64,000 nt of DNA from Lepidostoma basale. Lineage: Eukaryota > Arthropoda > Insecta > Trichoptera > Lepidostomatidae. Below, piece by piece: positions 10,403 through 19,771 of this stretch. The notes beneath the pieces are model-generated. The model was not told the DNA's origin. It saw nothing but the letters and a program-made list of their open reading frames with translations, and searched no databases. The stretch is from contig JAHDVF020000933.1 in NCBI GenBank assembly GCA_022606425.2, positions 1 through 64,000 of the forward strand, written 5' to 3'. Each line of letters begins with the position of its first letter. The stretch's first letter is position 1. The position numbers and the translations under genes were made by a program.

Positions 10403-10858
10403 TAGCAGAGATGAGAACATTGCGACCTATTTTGGTGAGAACCCATAGAGATAGGATACCCAATGAAGAAATTTGCAAATCCTGACAAATTGAAGACATA
10501 GTGAGATGGAGTAGTCAGAGAAAACGATTCTGGAAGGACCACATCGAGAGAATGGATCCAGTAAGAATTCCTCAGATCGTGATGCACTATACTCTAGAGG
10601 GCCGTCGACCACAAGGACGGCCACAAAAGAGATGGAGAGAAGGCCCCGCGAACCCCGGGTAATGTGACCACTGACATAGCAGATAGAGAGAGGGCGAATG
10701 GCGAGTTTCCAGCACCATAAAACTGGATACCCCCAGCTAAGGGAAGGAAACCCCGACAGAAAATTCTCCAGAGAAGGCAAGGAAACTATGAACCGTCTGA
10801 CATGCCGGTGAAAGCCGATGTCGGGGGGACCCGACAAGGCACTCCAAGAAGAAAAAGA
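10403..10858 (+). mobile_element. LINE-B type 3' part plus adjoining retroposon tail
   Basis: 10403-10655 reads AEMRTLR, DRIPNEEICK, IEDIVRWSSQRKRFWKDHIE, RMDPVRIPQIV and GRPQKRW with several stops. 10656-10858 is GC-richer, has no stable frame and ends in AAGAAGAAAAAGA, which looks like the 3' end of a further retroposon. Confidence 0.55.
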
Positions 10859-10898
10859 CACTAACTAACTAACTAACTAACCATCACGTCGTCTCCGC
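10859..10898 (-). mobile_element. LINE-A 3' terminal stub
   Basis: Only the TTAG repeats, ATGGTTAGT and the GACGGC start of the end hairpin remain: about 35-40 bases. This is an extreme 5' truncation. Confidence 0.6.
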
Positions 10899-11053
10899 AA
10901 AAACGCATTTAAAATTCGATAAATTAATTCAAATTTAAAAATTAACCTGGGGTAATTGTTATAGGTACTAATAATTATTAGTAGGTACCTATAATAATTA
11001 CCCTAGGTTAATTTTTAAATTTAAATTTATGTATCAAATTTTAAATGCGTTTT
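10899..11053. repeat. 155-bp palindrome (PLE-type P1 body)
   Basis: The arms, about 75 bp each, begin AAAACGCATTTAAAATT and are near perfect, meeting at ATAATTATTAG. Single arms of the same body occur next to hammerhead-like cores at 17040-17110, 21300-21360 and 23570-23635, so this is a head-to-head pair of P1 bodies. Confidence 0.75.
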
Positions 11054-11095
11054 AATATTAGTCTTTTTTGTTTAATTTTTATTATATATTTACAC

Positions 11096-11126
11096 CTGAA
11101 GATGGAGGTATGCTCCGAAAAATGTC
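11096..11126 (+). ncRNA. Hammerhead-like motif, CATG type
   Basis: CTGAAGA, T, helix II GGAG/CTCC, GAAA, AATG (CATG mutated), TC. The palindromic helix III is lost by one change. Confidence 0.5.
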
Positions 11127-11186
11127 GTGTTTTTTTAATATTTTGTGGATAAACAAAGTTTTTTTCAATTTCATAAAATATACCTA

Positions 11187-11684
11187 CCTAACTAACTAAC
11201 CATCACGCCGTCTACCCGAAGGGGAAGGCAGAAAGAATGGACTGCCACACCTTTCTTTCCTGACATATTTCTCTCGCTTCCTCAACATTCATACATCGTG
11301 TCATGCACGCGCGTCAATTTCTCTGACTCCTCACATGGCCGACATTCAATATTTGATTTATTTGATCATGCCACGTTTTCCTCTATTTCTGTACCATTCA
11401 TTCTTCATTCATTATTTCCATATTTCCAAACTATCTTAATGATCCTTTCATTATTTTGTTCATAACACCATCATTCGCACCGCGTTCATATATTTCTTAT
11501 ATTTTCATTCAACACTGTATCATACACAGAGTATTCACACATTCGTCTAAGAGATCTCATTTCTACTGCATTTATTCTACTTTCATCCTTCTTTTGCCAA
11601 TTCCATGCATCGCTTCCATACATAAGAACACCATTGTGCACTGCCATTCTAGCTTTTTTGTATAGGTTTTTGTTTGCGATTGCG
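11187..11684 (-). mobile_element. LINE-A (beta), frameshifted
   Basis: The 3' tail and hairpin are at 11187-11235. The WHDQI region at 11360-11400 has lost codons. A frame at 11486-11779 then gives VIANKNLYKKARMAVHNGVL, SDAWNWQKKDESRINAVEM and RSLRRMCEYSVYDT. The copy lacks the PTL..Y segment. Confidence 0.75.
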
Positions 11685-11849
11685 AAGAAGAAGAAGTATT
11701 TTAAAAAAATCAAAGAATTGTGAAAAATTCTACGAGCCTTCACTGGACTTAATGATACGAGTACAAAGTAAGGGAACAACAGAAAGTATTTCAGTCGAAG
11801 GTGGTTTCTAATTATTAAACAGAATTTGATTGTGAAAGTTTAGTTTGGG

Positions 11850-11930
11850 CATCGGTCGTCGCTAATGTCCCACAATCTGGTCGGCAAGTAACCAGTGATC
11901 TAACCACTAAGCCACGCGCGCTGTCATAGT
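11850..11930 (-). mobile_element. tRNA-like remnant
   Basis: The minus strand has TGGCTTAGTGGTTAGATCACTGG (box A-like), but no clear box B. Possibly a decayed tRNA-derived SINE. Confidence 0.3.
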
Positions 11931-11944
11931 GACATATGAGTTAT

Positions 11945-12060
11945 GTGCCCACAAGATAATTATTGTAATATTTATACTAATGAAAACGTATGTTTTCTAG
12001 AAGTTACAATTATTGTAATATTAATACTAATGACAACGTATGTTTTCTAGAAGTTTATTA
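11945..12060 (+). repeat. Two tandem copies of a 59-bp unit
   Basis: The tract AATTATTGTAATATT.ATACTAATGA.AACGTATGTTTTCTAGAAGTT occurs at about 11957-12005 and again at 12007-12054. It is the start of the P2-type repeat (TGTTTTCTAGAAGTTT). Confidence 0.6.
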
Positions 12061-12112
12061 TATCTTCTATATTCAGCATCACTTCGTGTTGTGAATTCTT
12101 AATTGATTATAT

Positions 12113-12199
12113 TTCAAATCAAATCAAATAAAATCAAATCAGTTTATTTCATCAACAGACATTACAAAATTTATTTTTAAGGCATCTATTGAGAACAGG
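12113..12199 (-). mobile_element. LINE-G2 3' UTR fragment
   Basis: It matches the last 85 bases of 36297-36765: a TCAAATCAAAT tail, CAGTTTATTTCATCAAC, then GGCATCTATTGAGAACAGG. Confidence 0.7.
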
Positions 12200-12320
12200 T
12201 AAAAGAAGTGTGGATACTCTGTGTATGATGGTGTCGAATAAAAATATAAGAAGTGAATGCGGTGCGAATGATGGTGTTATGAACAAAATGATGAAAGGAT
12301 CAGTAAGATAGTTTTGACAC

Positions 12321-13085
12321 ATGGAAAGAATGGTAAAAAAATTATATGTTAACGATGTAAATGGAACCAGAAATAGAGGAAGACCGAGGAAAACGTGGCA
12401 CGATCAAATAAATCAAATATCGAATTTCGTCCACGTGAGGAGTCAGAGAGCAAATTACAACTTTGAAATAATTAATTCATTTACATACTTAGGCTCAACA
12501 GTTACCAATGATAATAACACCCGAGAAGAAATTGACAGAAGGATAATGGCAGCAAACCGATGTTACTACGCTCTCCAAAAACAGTTAAGATCCAAATTAC
12601 TGCGAAGAACCACAAAAACACTATTGTACAAGACCCTGATCAAACCAGTCCTCACATATGCCTCTGAAACCTGGGTGATGACAAAACACACTGAAAGGTC
12701 CATCGCAGCATTTGAAAGAAGGGTTCTTAGGACAATATATGGCCCAGTGAGAGACCACAATGGTTGGCGTCGTCGATATAACCGAGAGCTATATGATATC
12801 TATAAAGAGCCCGATGTGATCAGATCCATCAAAGTAGGGCGCTTGAGATGGGCTGGTCACATAATCAGAATGGACGACGACAACCCTACAAAACGCCTCA
12901 CGCTCTCAGTACCACAGGGACGTAGAAGACCAGGAAGGCCCAAAATGCGATGGATGGACAGTGTCAACACGGATGCATCGGTGTTGCAAGTGAGAAATTG
13001 GAGAATAAGGGCATCAAACAGACAAGAATGGAGGAAGCTCCTGGATTCAGCCAAGGCCCACCCAGGGCTGTCGAGCTTAGGATGA
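12321..13085 (+). pseudogene. 254-codon fusion frame, LINE-A into LINE-I
   Basis: The ATG at 12321 opens in the LINE-A ERMVKKLY segment. The frame crosses the insertion junction at 12448/12449 without a stop and continues to the end of LINE-I. The fusion is an accident of insertion phase: neither half has a reverse transcriptase catalytic core. It would be mis-predicted as a gene. Confidence 0.8.
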
Positions 13086-13094
13086 TGATGATGA
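12449..13094 (+). mobile_element. LINE-I, young RTE-like insertion with (ATG)n tail
   Basis: A continuous frame gives INSFTYLGSTVTNDNNTR, RRIMAANRCYYALQKQL, TLLYKTLIKPVLTYASETW, AFERRVLRTIYGPV, VGRLRWAGHIIRMDDDNP and GRPKMRWMDSV, ending at the stop 13083-13085 followed by (GAT)n. The target-site duplication TGAGGAGTCAGAG lies at 12436-12448 and 13095-13107 without a mismatch. The family order is that of RTE C-termini. Perfect flanks and an unbroken frame make this the clearest recent event in the window. Confidence 0.9.
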
Positions 13095-13240
13095 TGAGGA
13101 GTCAGAGAAATCGACGCGCGTTCATGACACGATGTATGAATGTTAAGGAAGCGAGAGAAATATGTCAGGAAAGAAAAACGTGGCAGTCCACTCTTTGTGC
13201 CTACCCCTTCGGGGAGACGGCGTGATGGTTAGTTAGTTAA

Positions 13241-13714
13241 TATGCAAACCAAATTATCGGATTTAAACTAATGAGGAATAAATTATTTTTTTTCGAATTG
13301 AAGATTTTTTTATTAAAAAGTACGAATTAATATCGTGTATTGTGTAGCAACGAATGAGAAGATAAAATATCAAAGATCATGGATGAGTCTCTGAAGAAAA
13401 ACGGAAGCGATCAGTCGGACGACGTCAGAGTTCTTGATTAAAGGAAATTCGAAGAATATACGATTATAAATGCCTGCCGACATATTCAGATCGACTGTTT
13501 CCTGAATTAATGAAAAACGGTGATGATGAAAACTTGGTTCTGTGCCTCGTAAACACCTTAGTTAACACGTGCAATTGCAAACAAATTGCTTAAACTACCT
13601 ATGCTAAGGCCACAAGGAAATGCTTTGCTTACAAGGGGATGGCATAACATAGGAAATTGACTTTGGGATGTGATTTTGCAGGATTGTAGTACGTTCATAG
13701 TCAAAGTCTTGTTT
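13241..13714. other. AT-rich DNA, nothing recognised
   Basis: No coding frame or repeat match was found. The short minus-strand frame at 13558-13779 overlaps the LINE-D tail and is not convincing. Confidence 0.3.
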
Positions 13715-13835
13715 TTCTTCTTCTTCCTCAGCCTATTCCCGTGCACTCCTGGACAAAGGTCTCCTTCATTCGCATCCATGTTACTACATCCTTACATCCT
13801 GCAACCAGGTTATTCCAACATGTCTGTTCAGATAT
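13715..13835 (-). mobile_element. LINE-D 3' terminal fragment
   Basis: TTCTTCTTCTTCC (the GAA tail on the minus strand) is followed by GCACTCCTGGACAAAGG, matching the last 110 bases of LINE-D at 1440-1545. Confidence 0.7.
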
Positions 13836-13837
13836 CC

Positions 13838-13922
13838 ACTTGGAAGTTCACTTATTTCAGCTAATTGGCAGCCGTATATAAAACTTGGATGTCCTTAGTG
13901 GTGTAGGTCTATTCGTCCGTAA
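13838..13922 (+). mobile_element. LINE-G internal fragment
   Basis: The translation HLEVHLFQLIGSRI and NLDVLSGVGLFV equals the internal part of the LINE-G at 27480-27560, with no ends preserved. Confidence 0.6.
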
Positions 13923-13925
13923 TAA

Positions 13926-14172
13926 TTTTCATTAGACACTATCATACACAGAGTATTGAAACATTCGTCTAAGAGATCTCATTTCTACTGCATTTATTCT
14001 ACTTTCATCCTTCTATTGCCAGTTCCATGTTTCGCTTCCATACATAAGGGTCGGTACAAGAACACCATTTTGCACAGCCATTTTAGCTTTTTTTGATAGG
14101 TTTTTGTTTGCGATGACAACATTAAGTGCACCATTCACTTTGTTGTCTGCCCCAACCCTTCTTTCAATTCAA
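13926..14172 (-). mobile_element. LINE-A (beta) internal fragment
   Basis: The minus strand covers ERRVGAGNKVNGALNVVIA through VEMRSLRRMF to YSVYDSV. Its 5' boundary at 14158-14169 is the CTTCTTTCAATT that is repeated twice downstream. Confidence 0.7.
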
Positions 14173-14347
14173 CATTTTGAATGTATACAAATTCTTGTAG
14201 ACAAATACTGGATTTCACCCATTGCGGATGAATTATTTTTATTTTTATAAGGATTAATTGTATCTCAATAGAAACAAAGATGTAAATTATGTTTTTTACA
14301 TCTTAAAAACAATTTACATCTTCGTCTCTATTGAGATACAATTAATA
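14170..14347. mobile_element. J-type fold-back element
   Basis: One end holds the AATACTGGATTTCACCC tract, the other two inverted copies of TAATTGTATCTCAATAGA at about 14251-14272 and 14320-14342. It is bordered by CTTCTTTCAATT at 14158-14169 and 14348-14359. Relatives are at 32090-32525, 36775-36925 and 60355-60650. Confidence 0.6.
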
Positions 14348-14359
14348 CTTCTTTCAATT

Positions 14360-14502
14360 ATTTGTCTTTTTATTTTTTATATGCTTAGTATACACAACAC
14401 TAACATTGTAAAAATAAGTTAGTGTTGTATAAACAAAGTATTTAAAAAAGAAAAAGAGGGATAAAACATCCACAACACAAAGTATGGCGAACATAGAAGA
14501 AA
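14360..14502. mobile_element. PLE-type fragment, inverted pair at the same target
   Basis: It contains an inverted ACACAACACTAAC/GTTAGTGTTGT pair and the end tract AACATAGAAGAAACTTC, shared with 19840-19880 and 37805. It is bordered by CTTCTTTCAATT at 14348-14359 and 14503-14514, so it is a second insertion at the target used by the J element. Confidence 0.6.
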
Positions 14503-14565
14503 CTTCTTTCAATTGTTTAAAATAGATTACATTATATATAATTGGGATATATATAATTATATATA

Positions 14566-15185
14566 GATGGGAGGGTGGAGAAGGATATTGAAAGAAGGGT
14601 TGGGGCAGGCAACAGAATAAATGGTGCACTTAAAGTTGTCATCGCAAACAAAAGCCTATCCAAAAAGCTAAGATGGCAGTGCACAATGGTGTTCTTGTGC
14701 CGACCCTTATGTATGGAAGTGAAGCATGGAACTGGCAAAAGAAGGATGAAAGTAGAATAAATGCAGTAGAAATGAGATCTCTAAGACGAATGTGTGGCAA
14801 ATCTGTATATGATAGAGTGACAAATGCAAGTATAAGAAGTGAATGTGGTGCGAATGAAAGTGTTATGAACAAAATAAGGAAAGGGTCATTAAGATGGTTT
14901 GGACACATGGAAAGAATGAGTGAAGACAGAATGGTAAAGAAGGTATATGTAAACGGCGTGAACGGAGCTAGAAATAGAGGAAGGCCGAGGAAAACGTGGC
15001 ACGATCAAATCAATCAAATATTGAATGTCGGTCACGTGAGGAGTCGGAAAAATCGACGTGCGTGCATGACAAGATGTATGAATGTAGAGGAAACGAGAGA
15101 CGTATGTCAGGACAGAACAGTGTGGCGTTCCATTCTTTCTGCCTACCCCTCCGGGGAGACGGCGTGATGGTAAGTTAGTTAGTTA
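14566..15185 (+). mobile_element. LINE-A (alpha), most complete 3' end
   Basis: This is the reference copy for the family. It opens with DGRVEKDIERRVGAGNR, is frameshifted once near 14672, and then has 164 open codons (14673-15167): MAVHNGVLVPTLMYGSEAW, RINAVEMRSLRRMCGKSVYD, KGSLRWFGHMERMSEDRM, RGRPRKTWHDQINQILNVG, RRACMTRCMNVEETRDVCQ, SILSAYPSGETA. These motifs follow the reverse transcriptase in RTE-like LINEs. After the stop come ATGGTAAG and (TTAG)n. The last 50 bases can fold as GCC..CCC(TCCG)GGG..GGC. The catalytic reverse transcriptase and endonuclease are absent. Confidence 0.9.
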
Positions 15186-15204
15186 TATATAATTAATTAA
15201 TTAA

Positions 15205-15250
15205 AAGCGCTAGACGCGGATTCGAACCGGTGACCTGCCGACCAGCGAAA
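15205..15250 (-). mobile_element. tRNA-like box B fragment
   Basis: The minus strand reads GGTCACCGGTTCGAATCCG, a box B consensus. No box A was found, so this is probably a SINE piece. Confidence 0.35.
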
Positions 15251-15365
15251 TAGAGAAGGCAAGCTAGTGTTACAATAACATTACCATTACAAATGTGACC
15301 ACCTTAGAAATAAGATAGCCTAAAATAAAGAAACATACACAACACAAGTAAAGTAAGGCAATTCC

Positions 15366-15545
15366 AGAAGATAAAAAAGAAGTTCACAAATCAGGTAAAA
15401 TAAGACAACAGCATTAGCAAAGTAAAAATACATAAATCAAGAAAAACAAGACCAATAGCAAATGATAAAGAAAAGATACACACATCAGGTAAAGTAAGAC
15501 AAATTATGAAGAAAACAATTCACAAATCAGGTAAGCAAGACAAAA
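15366..15545 (+). repeat. Degenerate tandem repeat
   Basis: The tract CACAAATCAGGTAA.ATAAGACAA recurs near 15385, 15480 and 15522, with a weaker copy near 15432, separated by A-rich spacers. The period is about 45-55 bases. Confidence 0.5.
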
Positions 15546-15562
15546 TGAAAATAAACAAACCT

Positions 15563-15806
15563 AACTAACCATCACGCCGTTTGCCAGGAGAGATAAATAG
15601 AAATGGAAGAAGGTCGAGATAAACGTGGCACGATCAAATCAACAAATATTAAATGTAGGCCACGAAAGGAGTCGGAGAAATCGATGTGCGTGCATGACAC
15701 TATTTATGGATGTAGAGGAATCGAGAGAAGTATGCTTAGACAGAACAATGTGGTGTATTCTTTCTGCCTATCCTTCCAGAGAGACAGCATAATGGTTAGT
15801 TAGTTT
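15563..15806 (+). mobile_element. LINE-A fragment with inverted 3' stub
   Basis: 15563-15590 is the 3' end of LINE-A on the minus strand (TAACTAACC, then CATCACGCC). From 15595 the plus strand carries GRGRDKRGTIKS-like remains of the WHDQI region and runs to a TTAG tail at 15794-15806. The two ends can pair. Confidence 0.65.
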
Positions 15807-15917
15807 GTTTATTAATATATTAAGGATTGAATAAAAATCAAATATAAAATGCCGATACGGATTTATATATCTGTGATGTCTATGTTTTTTTTAAATATAT
15901 GTATATGGTCAATAAAA

Positions 15918-16058
15918 AATAAATGTAGGCCATGAAAGGAGTCGGAGAAATCGACATGCGTGCATGACACTATTCATAAATGTAGAGGATTCGTTTAGAC
16001 AGAACAATGTGGTGTATTCTTTCTGCCTATCCCTCCGTAGAGACGACGTGATTGTTAT
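15918..16058 (+). mobile_element. LINE-A 3' fragment, decayed
   Basis: It matches the VGH..RS and RRACMTLF regions and ends GACGACGTGATTGTTA without TTAG repeats. Confidence 0.6.
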
Positions 16059-16150
16059 GAATGACCGACATTCAATATTTCAACTATTAGATTGTGCCAC
16101 GTTTTCCTCGTTCTCCCTTTATTTCTAGTTCCATTTACATCGTTAACTAA
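16059..16150 (-). mobile_element. LINE-A internal fragment in opposite sense
   Basis: It abuts the previous copy. The minus strand covers VNDVNGTRN, GRTRKTWHNL and NIECRSF. Confidence 0.6.
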
Positions 16151-16631
16151 CTATTGAAGTTATAGATGAGTTAATCAACCGAATATTTTAAAACGAAAAT
16201 ATGGAAAATAATGTTTATACGTCATTATTTATACAATAATAATAATATTTATACATTCGATCGATTAGGTGGGTATTTTAAAATGTTGTGTGAATAAAGT
16301 TGTCTAAATTACAGTAGGTATTTGAAAAAAAATATATATAAAAAAAATTCTTGTACTATGAAGTTATATCAATTTTTATTTACTATATTAATTTAAAAAA
16401 ATACGTCTAGAACACACGATTTTAAATATTTTAATTAATTAAACACTGATCCATTTTACGGGTCTTAACGTGCCGGTAGCGTCGGTGATTACATTTTTAA
16501 GACCGCTAAGCAAACGTTATTTTGACTGATCTGTCAACGTACTACGCGGTACATTCTTCGTCAACGCATTTTTAATAAAATTTCACTTTTAACTAACCAA
16601 ATCATAGCAATAATTGATTATCCGAGTAATT
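16151..16631. other. AT-rich unique DNA
   Basis: Nothing recognised apart from a GC-richer patch at 16460-16575. Confidence 0.3.
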
Positions 16632-16880
16632 ATCTAACCATCACACCCTTCACCGGAAAGGTAGAGGATGAACCACCACACTGTTCTATAATGACATACC
16701 TATCGTGTGATTTTTCTGTATTCAGCATCATTATATGCACGTATATTTTTCGGACTTCAAATGTGACCTCTCAGTAATTGAATAATTTGGATGACAAATG
16801 CATGGAAAACAATGCATGAGCCATATTTTCCATGACAGTCTTCGTTTGCTTTTTCATTTCATACTGTTTGTAAATAACAT
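16632..16880 (-). mobile_element. LINE-A (gamma), strongly decayed
   Basis: Only landmarks survive on the minus strand: the TGATGGTTAG end, ILSAY-like and CMNV-like positions, and LLSEVTF-like text. Confidence 0.4.
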
Positions 16881-16949
16881 ATGTAATCCGTATAAACCAT
16901 AAAATTGGTATATTGAAGAAATTGAAAAAAAAACCTTGTTTATTTTCAC

Positions 16950-17130
16950 AAAATATTAAAAAAACACGAAATGCTTCGGAGTATACCTCCATCTTCAGGT
17001 GTAAATAAATAGTAAAAACTAAACAATGAAAGACTAATATAAAAATCGCATTTAAAATTCGATAAATGAAAATTAATTTGAAAATTAACGTGGGCTAATT
17101 GTTATAAGTACTAATAATTTTTTTTTTATC
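16950..17130 (-). repeat. PLE-type P1 unit
   Basis: The hammerhead-like core (16968-16998) is followed by AAACTAAACAATGAAAGACT and the body that forms the palindrome at 10899-11053. Confidence 0.6.
16968..16998 (-). ncRNA. Hammerhead-like motif, CATG type, mutated
   Basis: The minus strand reads CTGAAGA, T, helix II GGAGG/ACTCC, GAAG (GAAA mutated), CATT, TC. Confidence 0.4.
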
Positions 17131-17267
17131 AGTAAGAACTAATAAATAATATTAAACAATTATAATACATAATGATACTATAAAAAAAAATGTTTTTTTT
17201 CAATATCCTAAGTATATTACTATGGAATTCCACAGTGTTAATGCCTTAGCTTTTAATAAGGTATATT

Positions 17268-17488
17268 TTGATATTATAATTATTTTGTTGAATCGCTCTT
17301 TAAATCATTACAGCGCGAGCCAAATCGATTTAAAGGGTATAGCTATTATATTGATTTTCATGACACGTGATAGGTATCTAATCTTTAGACATTTTATTAC
17401 CACGTGATTTCTTCATCAGATCAAAGACAGTGTGACAATCACACTGCCATCGCTGGGAATCGAACCTGGGACATTAGATGTGGCAGTC
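17268..17488 (-). mobile_element. SINE-S copy
   Basis: Box B (GGTTCGATTCCCAGC) and the GACACTGTC stem are clear. Box A and the 5' end are damaged (GCCACATCTAATG). The 3' end reads AATTATTTTGTTG towards 17268. Confidence 0.65.
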
Positions 17489-17945
17489 ATCAAATCAAAT
17501 CAAATCAGTTTATTAACTCAAAAGACATTACAAACAGGAGAATGTTTAAGGCATCTATTGAGTACAGATAAAATATTATAAAAATACAACATAGTACCAG
17601 GAACGCATTAGAGATGGCTTGACATTAGGAAGACAAGATACTTTCTAAAGTCAAGAGTATTTGTCTCACTAATATGAAAGACGTCGATCTCCGAGGACAC
17701 CGCGTTCAGCAGACTAATTGCTCTTCCCACCGTTGTCACCAGATACAGATTGGTTCTGGTGGCCGGTAGGTAAAATAATGTATGCTGTCACTGTCGGAGA
17801 AATCTACCAGGGACAAAAAGATTAACATTCTCTAGCACGGAAGAGTTCTCGAAATACCCCTGATTAATTTAAAGAAATGGGTAATGAGATGCCCATCTTA
17901 GCCCCAATTGGTTCCAAGCATTCCTAACTAAGATGTGGCCACGAT
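17489..17945 (-). mobile_element. LINE-G2 3' part (CR1/Jockey-like)
   Basis: The minus strand shows LVTTVGRAISLLNAVSSEID-like text in broken frames. Its 3' UTR is the GGCATCTATTGAGTACAG type with a (TCAAA)n-like tail. The coding part ends at the interruption near 17930. Confidence 0.65.
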
Positions 17946-18250
17946 GTCACGTGATATTATAGTACTCGTATACTGCTTTTTTTTATATATCTTAATTTTA
18001 TTTTTTAATTCCAGTACTATAAGTATTTTAACTCTTAAATATTATGTAAACCTTATTTTGTCTTAGCTTAACTTCAATCTTGTTTCACACAATCATCTGT
18101 TAATTGTTAACTATTATTTTATATTTGTGGTAGCATATAATTGGCCTTATTTTAATTATTCTAAATATTTTTTTATATATATGTTATTGATGTTGCTGTA
18201 TGTTACACTTAATAAATAAAACTAATAAAACAAAACAAAACAAATGCCGT
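17946..18250 (+). mobile_element. Possible retroposon 3' UTR with (AAAAC)n tail
   Basis: T-rich DNA ends in AATAAATAAAACTAAT followed by AAAACAAAAC repeats at 18228-18243. This is consistent with a non-LTR 3' end, but no coding part was identified. Confidence 0.35.
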
Positions 18251-19049
18251 GGGATAGAGCCACGGATAACTACCATACTCCTTCATGCAGAGATACCTCA
18301 GAATTTTTTTCTGAACCCTCTCCAACATAATCATATCTCCAATCATAGCTCTTGCAATTCTGATACTTTGTCAATCAGTATCTTCTTCTATTATCATCAA
18401 TTAATTATATCAATTAACACACTATTATAAAATAAATATTGGAAATGAATTATCGTACCATATTCATTAGGGGAGCAATTTTTGCAGCTGTCTGGAACTC
18501 CTTTGCAAGATAACACAGAGTCACTATTTCAGAAAACTTCCGCAGGTTGTGAAATCACTAAAATATTATTATCAGTCTTTTATTTTATTTAATTATCACA
18601 GTTGGCAATATGGAGAATCAGGTAGTTTAAATTTTACGTGTAAATATTTGTTAGAACGGCGCTCAAGGCGATGGAATATGACAAAGAGACAGCACAGAAT
18701 GCAAAATCACAAACAATATAATTTGGAAAATTTCACAACATGACGAAATTCACAGCTAATCGTTCAACCAATCAGTGAATACTGGTTTGAAAAGTTTGAA
18801 AAATATATAAATTCCAAGGTTGCTTAATCACCAACTTAAATTATTTATATAAATGTCAATTTGAAATTTTATACTAGTTAAAAATCACAGATTTTAAAGG
18901 CACTTTGACATATATTATAATATCAGTTCTTTTAACTATGTAATAAATTTATTAACTGAAAACACACTTTTTATTAGTTTAAATTATAATTAATTAGTAA
19001 CTTAACGATACTATTTTTTTATTATGAATAAACATTATAAATAAGTAAA
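18251..19049. other. AT-rich DNA, no gene seen
   Basis: The short frames here (18200-18430, 18549-18743) have low-complexity composition and no recognisable domain. Confidence 0.3.
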
Positions 19050-19124
19050 TGTAGAATTTATCTCTTTCTTTTTTATATACTTTGTATATACAACACTTAA
19101 TATAAATAAATAAAAAATTACATA

Positions 19125-19155
19125 GACATGTTTCGGACAACCAGTCCTTCTTCAG
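19125..19155 (-). ncRNA. Hammerhead-like motif, CATG type
   Basis: The minus strand reads CTGAAGA, A, helix II GGAC/GTCC with a TGGTT loop, GAAA, CATG, TC. All core positions are intact except for the extra base after CUGANGA. Confidence 0.65.
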
Positions 19156-19230
19156 TGATATATATTTAAAATATTATAAAATTGTTTACATGATCTGACA
19201 GATGTTATAAATATTTATATATATTATATA

Positions 19231-19705
19231 TCCTCGTGTATGGAAGTGAAGCTTGGAGCTGGCAAAAGAAGGATGAATGCCGTAGAAATGAGATCACTAA
19301 AAATAATGTGCGGGAAAACGTTGTATTATAGAATACCGAACGATGAAATAAGAAAGAAATGTAAGGCAGATGACTGCATCATGGATAAAATTAAAAAAGG
19401 ATCCCTGAGATGGTTTGGACATACGGAACGAATGGATGAGAGTAGAATGGTTAAAAAGTTGTACACAAGCAGCGTGAGTGGAAAAAGAAGCCGAGGACGA
19501 CCGAGGAAAACATGGCATGACCAAATTAATCAATTACTAAAAGGCGGTCAAATTCGAATTCGGAATATTCGACGTGCGTGCATGGTACGATGTATGAATG
19601 TAGAGGAAGCCCGAGAGATATGCCAGGACAGAGCATTGTGGCGATCCATCCTCTCTGCCTACCCCTCCGGAGAAATGACGTGAAGATTACTTAGTTACTT
19701 AGTTA
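19231..19705 (+). mobile_element. LINE-A (gamma), 147-codon open frame
   Basis: 19240-19683 reads VEMRSLKIMCGKTLYYRI, KKGSLRWFGHTERMDESRM, SVSGKRSRGRPRKTWHDQ, INQLLKGGQ, RRACMVRCMNVEEAREICQ and ILSAYPSGEMT. The TTAG-like tail is imperfect (TTACTTAGTTA). It defines the gamma sub-group by SSVSGKRS and INQLLKGG. Confidence 0.8.
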
Positions 19706-19740
19706 TATATACTCGTACAGTATCTTTATAATATGCATCA

Positions 19741-19771
19741 CTGAAGAAGGACTGGTTGTCCGAAACATGTC
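19741..19771 (+). ncRNA. Hammerhead-like motif, CATG type
   Basis: The same sequence as 19125-19155, in the opposite sense and forming the right arm of the fold-back. Confidence 0.65.

Larger units (their letters stand above)
12205..13240 (+). mobile_element. LINE-A (beta) split by LINE-I
   Basis: The 5' part (12205-12448) runs from SVYDGV through RGRPRKTWHDQINQIS to HVRSQR. The 3' part (13095-13240) runs from RSQRNRRAFMTRCMNVKEAREI to YPFGETA with TTAG repeats. Removing 12449-13094 rejoins the two at the duplicated TGAGGAGTCAGAG. Confidence 0.85.

Noticed and set aside
10427..10861. Minus-strand frame of 144 codons
   Set aside because: The plus strand carries LINE-B motifs (IEDIVRW, GRPQKRW) over the same bases. 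The minus translation shows no domain.
14176..15186. TTAG repeats as telomeric DNA
   Set aside because: The unit is TTAG, not the insect telomere unit TTAGG, and each run is short and placed at the 3' end of a LINE-A or NA-H copy.
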